Shown: positions 59,972-64,000 of the stretch, piece by piece
Layout: each line of letters begins with the position of its first letter
How positions within the stretch are numbered: position 1 is the stretch's first letter
From: PALSA-607 sp963737705
GTDB lineage: Bacteria > Actinomycetota > Actinomycetes > Acidothermales > Acidothermaceae
Direction: 5' to 3'
NCBI GenBank assembly: GCA_963737705.1
Contig: CAVTTP010000007.1
Span: forward strand, 434,001 to 498,000
DNA length: 64,000 nucleotides
Program-made: the position numbers and the translations under genes
Notes under the pieces: generated by a model
What the model was told of the DNA's origin: nothing
Databases searched by the model: none
What the model saw: the letters and a program-made list of their open reading frames with translations, nothing else

Positions 59972-60749
59972 CCAGCTCGTGATGTCGTCGGCCCGGCTCA
60001 TCGTCGTCCGGCATTGGTGGGTACTTCGGCGGGGCAATCCCTGGACCTTGCTGGTCAACGGGCTGTTCGAGCCGTTCCTCTATCTGATGTCGGTTGGCGT
60101 CGGCATCGGCACCCTCATCGGCGCGCCAGGGCGTGCGATTGCGGGCGGCTACAGCTACGCGTCTTTTGTGGCACCGGCGCTGCTCGCAACGTCGGCCATG
60201 AACACCGCGACCGCTGAGACGATCTGGGGTCTCTGGTTTCGCATGCGGTTCGAGAAGTTCTACGACTCGCTCATTACGACACCGCTTACTGCGTACGACA
60301 TCGCCGTCGGCGAGACGACCGCGGCCACTCTTCGCGGACTCTTCGCGGGCGCCTGTTTCCTGGGTGTGCTCGCAGTGCTCGGCATGACGCATTCGCTGTG
60401 GGCGCTGCTCGCGCTACCCGCGGTGGCGCTCACAGCATTCTCGTTCGCTGCGGCGGGTCTTGCGGCCGCAACGCTGATGCGCGAACTGCACCACAACCAA
60501 TACGTACAGCTCGTCATGCTGCCGATGTTCTTGTTCTCAGCAACCTTCTATCCGCTGTCGATCTACCCGACGGCGATTCACGACATCGTCGCCGCCCTAC
60601 CGCTGTACCAGGCCACCAACCTGATCCGCGGACTGACCCTTGGCAACGTGGGCATTCCGCAGGTATTCGCGGCGGTGTATCTGGCTGTGTTCGGGCTGCT
60701 GAGCTTGTGGTTTGGCGCGCGCAGACTAGCGCGCCTAGTCGGCCACTGA
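59964..60749 (+). CDS. ABC-2-type exporter permease
   Basis: 261 residues from the ATG at 59964, six membrane helices. Same family as the upstream permease (WTLLVNGLFEPFLYLMSVGVG, LPMFLFSATFYPLSIYP). The two subunits probably form a heterodimeric channel with the DrrA-like ATPase. An upstream TTG at 59922 in the same frame lies within the previous gene and is less likely. Confidence 0.87.
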   Translation: MADQLVMSSARLIVVRHWWVLRRGNPWTLLVNGLFEPFLYLMSVGVGIGTLIGAPGRAIAGGYSYASFVAPALLATSAMNTATAETIWGLWFRMRFEKFYDSLITTPLTAYDIAVGETTAATLRGLFAGACFLGVLAVLGMTHSLWALLALPAVALTAFSFAAAGLAAATLMRELHHNQYVQLVMLPMFLFSATFYPLSIYPTAIHDIVAALPLYQATNLIRGLTLGNVGIPQVFAAVYLAVFGLLSLWFGARRLARLVGH

Positions 60750-60756
60750 GCTCGAA

Positions 60757-62196
60757 CTACGACTGTGCCGGCAGCGCGTTGTCGGCCACCACTTGCTGGT
60801 AGAAGCGGCCACTGTCCTTGACGGTGCGCTGCTGGGTGTCGAAGTCAACACGGACGACGCCGAAACGCTTGTCGTAACCCCACGCCCACTCGAAGTTGTC
60901 CATCAACGACCACACGTAATAGCCGCGCAGGTCGACACCATCGGCAATCGCGTGGTGAGCAGCCTCAAGATGCCGGCGGATGTAAGAGACGCGGTCTGCA
61001 TCGTGGATCTGACCGTCGTCCGACACGATGTCGTTGTAAGCGGCACCGTTCTCGGTGATCACAAGTGGGACACCGTAGGCGTTGTGCAGGCGTAGCAGCA
61101 GTTCTGTCAGTCCGGTCTCGTCGACGGGCCACCCCATGGCCGTGTGCTCCCCCGGCATCGGAACGAACTTCACGTCGCCGCAACCTGGCCATAACGGCGG
61201 GTCACCCTCACCTCGTGCGGCCGCCTCCGCGATTGCGGCGTCGTCTTTGCGGCCGACGAGTCCAGGATTGTAGAAGTTCACGCCGAGCACATCGATGGGC
61301 GCAGAAATGATCTCGAGGTCACCGTCCTGCACGAACGACCAGTCAGTGACACCCGAGGTGAACGCCTGGACGTCTGCGGGGTAGGCGCCGCGGAAGAGTG
61401 GGTCGGTCCACATCCTGGTTTGCAGGCCATAAACCTTGTCAGCGGCGGCGCGGTCTTCTGGGGTGTCTGCGATCGGTCGCGGCAGCCCCGGGTTAAGAGT
61501 GATGGACACGGTCGCGCCGACAGGCAGCGTCGAACGCAGTAGAGGGACGGCGAGGCCGTGCGCGAGTAGCAAATGGTGGGCCGCCGTAAGCGCTTCTGCC
61601 GCGTCCGTGTGTCCCGGCGCGTGCTCACCGAGACCGTAACCGAGGAACGCCGAGCACCATGGCTCGTTCAGAGTGATCCAGGTCGGCACCCGGTCACCGA
61701 GTTCACCCGCGACTGCCGCCGCGTAGTCAGCGAACCGGTACGCAGTGTCCCGGTTGAGCCAGCCACCGGCGTCGTCGAGCTCCGCCGGCAGGTCCCAGTG
61801 ATACAGCGTCAACGTGGGCGCGATACCCGCGGCGAGAAGTTCGTCGACCAAGCGCGAGTAGAAATCGATGCCCTTCCGGTTGATCGCACCGGTGCCGCCG
61901 GGAATCACCCGTGGCCACGACACTGAGAAGCGGTAAGCGGCAATTCCGAGCTCAGACATCAACGCGACGTCGTCGCGGTAGCGGTGGTAGTGGTCGGCAG
62001 CGACGTCCCCAGTCTCGCCGTTCGCCACCTTGCCAGGCGTGTGCGAGAAGACATCCCAAATCGACGGTGTCCGACCATCTTCCGCCGCCGCGCCCTCGAT
62101 TTGATAGGCGGCAGTCGCCGCTCCCCATACAAACGAGGGTGGGAAGACCAACGGGGCCACCGCGGATGGCCGTTCCGATGCGTCGACAGAGCTCAT
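60757..62196 (-). CDS. GH1 beta-glucosidase
   Basis: 479 residues, cytoplasmic TIM-barrel enzyme. N-terminal FVWGAATAAYQIEGAAAEDG, acid/base Glu in WITLNEPWCS and nucleophile Glu in PLVITENGAAYND are all present, as is the C-terminal SLMDNFEWAWGYDKRFG. It hydrolyses beta-glucosides such as cellobiose. The solute-binding protein gene immediately upstream on the same strand suggests import of its substrate. The ATG at 62196 has AAGGAG about 9 nt upstream. It converges with the exporter permease. Confidence 0.93.
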   Translation of the reverse strand: MSSVDASERPSAVAPLVFPPSFVWGAATAAYQIEGAAAEDGRTPSIWDVFSHTPGKVANGETGDVAADHYHRYRDDVALMSELGIAAYRFSVSWPRVIPGGTGAINRKGIDFYSRLVDELLAAGIAPTLTLYHWDLPAELDDAGGWLNRDTAYRFADYAAAVAGELGDRVPTWITLNEPWCSAFLGYGLGEHAPGHTDAAEALTAAHHLLLAHGLAVPLLRSTLPVGATVSITLNPGLPRPIADTPEDRAAADKVYGLQTRMWTDPLFRGAYPADVQAFTSGVTDWSFVQDGDLEIISAPIDVLGVNFYNPGLVGRKDDAAIAEAAARGEGDPPLWPGCGDVKFVPMPGEHTAMGWPVDETGLTELLLRLHNAYGVPLVITENGAAYNDIVSDDGQIHDADRVSYIRRHLEAAHHAIADGVDLRGYYVWSLMDNFEWAWGYDKRFGVVRVDFDTQQRTVKDSGRFYQQVVADNALPAQS

Positions 62197-62254
62197 TGGA
62201 TGGTTCTCCTTGGGCGCGGTTAGTCGAACCGGGAAGGCGAAAAGTGTGTGGAGT

Positions 62255-62291
62255 CCTGGCCCGGCCGGTGCAAAACACCGGCCGGGCCAGG
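62255..62291 (-). terminator. hairpin between solute-binding protein and GH1 genes
   Basis: CCTGGCCCGGCCGGTG (62255-62270) and its exact complement (62276-62291) form a 16-bp stem with a CAAAA loop, 28 bp after the solute-binding protein stop. On the minus strand a short T-run follows after about 10 bases. It may end the upstream transcript or stabilise its 3' end. Confidence 0.75.
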
Positions 62292-62319
62292 CGACATTAC
62301 TTACGGGGTTCTACAAGCC

Positions 62320-64000
62320 TCAGCTGTTCGGCGTGAGGTGCAGGATCACGTACTCGACGTTCGACGGGTTCGGCGACGGGTCAACATACTGGTTGTCCTT
62401 GTCGACCCAACCGCTGTAGTTCGTCGTGTTGTACTCGTACCAACCAGCGGCGTACATGATCGGCGCGTCAGGAACCTGGTCGGACATGATCTGAGAGAGC
62501 TTGTTGATCGCGTCCTGTGCCTCTTGCGCCGTACCGGCCTTGGCGTACGCCGCGAGCGCGGCGGTTGCGTCGGCATTCTCGAAGTCGCCGTAGTTACCAT
62601 TTCGGCTAGGTCCCTTGGCGAGCGCGGGGTCGAGCCAGCTGTCGTACGTCGCATACGGCGACGGTCCGGTGGTGCTCCAGTGGATCGCCGTGTCGAACGT
62701 GCCGGCCGCGAGGTCGGCGTACCACTTGTTCGCGTCGACACCGTCAGGAGTCGCGTTGAAGCCAACCGCCTTTAACTCAGACGACATGATCTGCGACGCC
62801 TGGTAGTAGTCGGTGTACGCGGTCGGGTCTTCGATGCCGAAGGACACTTCCTGTCCGCCCTTCGCCCAAATCCCCTTGCTGTCCTTCGCATAGCCTGCGC
62901 CGGTCATCAACGAGTTGACGGTCGCAGCATCTGCGTCCGGCTTGATGTCGTTGGCCTGTGCGGCGGGCAGCACGCTGGCGAAGTTCGGCAGCAGCAACCC
63001 ACTGGACGACGACGCCGGAGCTTCATAGCCCTGCTCCGCCTGACCTGCAACAGTCGCACGGCTGAAGCCAGCGCTGATCGCCTTACGCACCGCTGGGTCC
63101 TTTAGCGCCGCAGGGCCGGAGCTGACGTTGAACTCAAGGCTCACGACGTTGACGGCCGGGAACCAGTACTTGTTGTGCGTCGGGTCCTTCGCCACGAAGC
63201 TCTGCTGGATCTGCGAGACGAAGTTACCGGCGTAGTCGATCTTGCCAGCCGACAACTGCTGCAGCGCGACGTCGTTGCTGGTGTACGCCGGAACGTCGAC
63301 CTCAGGCACTGTCGGCTTGCCGCCCCAGTAGTTCGGGTTGGCCTTGAACTGCAGACCCTGAGCGGTGAAGTTTGCCAGGGTGTATGGCCCCGTGCCGATC
63401 GGCTTGGGGTCGGCGAACTTGAACGGGTCGGGCGCCGCGCTGTATGCAGCCTTCTTCACGACAAATGTCTGGCCAGCGACGTTGTACAGGTTCTGGAACT
63501 GTGGTGCAGTGAAGTTGACCACGACCTGATTGCTGCCCTGCACCGCAGCGCTCGCGATCGGGAGGCCGTTGCGGTTGGTTGTCGGGACGTCCTTCATGAC
63601 CTGGAAGGTGTACGCGACATCAGCCGGCGTCAGCGGCGTGCCGTCGCTGAACTTAACCCCATCACGGATCGTGAACGTGATCTGCGTGCCGTCGGCGTTC
63701 CAGGCGAAATCAGTCGCAAGCCAGGGATAGGCCGTGTTGGCCTTCAGGTTGTTGAACATGAGCAAGGGCTCATAGAACAAGCCCTCAACGTTCAGCTTGT
63801 AACCGAACTGGTTCCCGTCGAACGCGTTGAAGTCGTCCTCCAACGTGGGGATCGGGTTGTTTTCGACCGTGATCGCCTTGGTGCCTTGGGTGGTGCCCAG
63901 CGGCAAGCTCTGCGCCAACGTCACGCCACCGTGAGCGGAGCCGGTCGCGGCAGCCGAACCGCTCGATGCGGCCGGTGCAGACGCTGCCGGTGCCGACGAC
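62320..64000 (-). CDS. ABC solute-binding protein, family 5 (oligopeptide/oligosaccharide type), 5' end outside window
   Basis: At least 560 residues, open to the window edge. The visible N-terminal part is a Ser/Ala/Pro-rich linker, as found after a lipobox in actinomycete lipoproteins, so the signal peptide lies outside. The SBP_bac_5 domain has NLKANTAYPWLATDFAWNAD, TFTIRDGVKFSDGTPLTPAD and VAYTFQVMKD. Family 5 transporters carry peptides but also cello-oligosaccharides in some bacteria. The GH1 gene downstream favours a beta-glucoside. A GTG at 63924 is internal, not the start. Confidence 0.87.
   Translation of the reverse strand, partial: SSAPAASAPAASSGSAAATGSAHGGVTLAQSLPLGTTQGTKAITVENNPIPTLEDDFNAFDGNQFGYKLNVEGLFYEPLLMFNNLKANTAYPWLATDFAWNADGTQITFTIRDGVKFSDGTPLTPADVAYTFQVMKDVPTTNRNGLPIASAAVQGSNQVVVNFTAPQFQNLYNVAGQTFVVKKAAYSAAPDPFKFADPKPIGTGPYTLANFTAQGLQFKANPNYWGGKPTVPEVDVPAYTSNDVALQQLSAGKIDYAGNFVSQIQQSFVAKDPTHNKYWFPAVNVVSLEFNVSSGPAALKDPAVRKAISAGFSRATVAGQAEQGYEAPASSSSGLLLPNFASVLPAAQANDIKPDADAATVNSLMTGAGYAKDSKGIWAKGGQEVSFGIEDPTAYTDYYQASQIMSSELKAVGFNATPDGVDANKWYADLAAGTFDTAIHWSTTGPSPYATYDSWLDPALAKGPSRNGNYGDFENADATAALAAYAKAGTAQEAQDAINKLSQIMSDQVPDAPIMYAAGWYEYNTTNYSGWVDKDNQYVDPSPNPSNVEYVILHLTPNS

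Overview
The window is high-GC chromosomal DNA of an actinomycete (Actinomycetota). The evidence is the frequent GTG starts, many GTGA/ATGA stop-start overlaps, NarL-type two-component pairs, a LuxR-AAA (LAL) regulator, LacI regulators paired with ABC sugar importers, and cell-wall-binding-2 repeats. The gene set suggests a soil or plant-litter saprotroph. I cannot name the genus. I saw no tRNA, rRNA, insertion sequence, prophage or CRISPR array.

Region 1 (1-19.8 kb) is mixed. It holds a partial methyltransferase, a YCII-domain protein, a siderophore-interacting reductase, a surface-anchored GH44 glycanase and a GT4 glycosyltransferase. These are followed by a tightly coupled three-gene block (GT4, six-hairpin protein, GH130), a secreted beta-propeller, a phosphofructokinase, a LAL regulator preceded by a small basic protein, a flippase-like membrane protein, an acetyltransferase, a two-component system and a membrane protein.

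Region 2 (19.8-39.7 kb) is the most unusual part. A 15-gene minus-strand operon of about 16 kb starts from a LacI-type promoter/operator at 35.83-35.87 kb. In order it encodes a ribose-type ABC importer, an aldose-epimerase-like protein, E1 alpha and beta of a 2-oxo acid dehydrogenase, an adenylosuccinate-lyase/PcaB-family lyase, a LacI regulator, an unrecognised CxxC protein, an SDR, an SMP-30 lactonase, an SDR, a class III aminotransferase, an SDR and a phosphotriesterase-family hydrolase. Facing it is a four-gene plus-strand operon: a paralogous LacI, an SDR, an acetoacetate-decarboxylase-fold protein without the Schiff-base lysine, and a second phosphotriesterase paralogue. Together these look like an undescribed catabolic pathway for a sugar-like or cyclic, possibly amino-substituted, compound that passes through lactones. 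The substrate is unknown.

Region 3 (39.7-45.4 kb) holds a histidine kinase/response regulator/DUF4097 operon facing an MMPL exporter across an 18-bp tandem repeat, followed by a LysE-type exporter.

Region 4 (45.5-56.7 kb) is a rhamnoside-use locus: ABC importer, GH78 alpha-L-rhamnosidase, L-rhamnose isomerase, a LacI regulator and a secreted GH3 glycosidase. A shared palindrome (core TAGAACGTTCTA) sits just downstream of two well-formed promoters and probably defines the regulon.

Region 5 (56.8-64 kb) holds a sigma-like membrane-anchored protein, an ABC-2 (drug/polymer type) exporter of three genes, a GH1 beta-glucosidase, and a solute-binding protein that runs off the window end.
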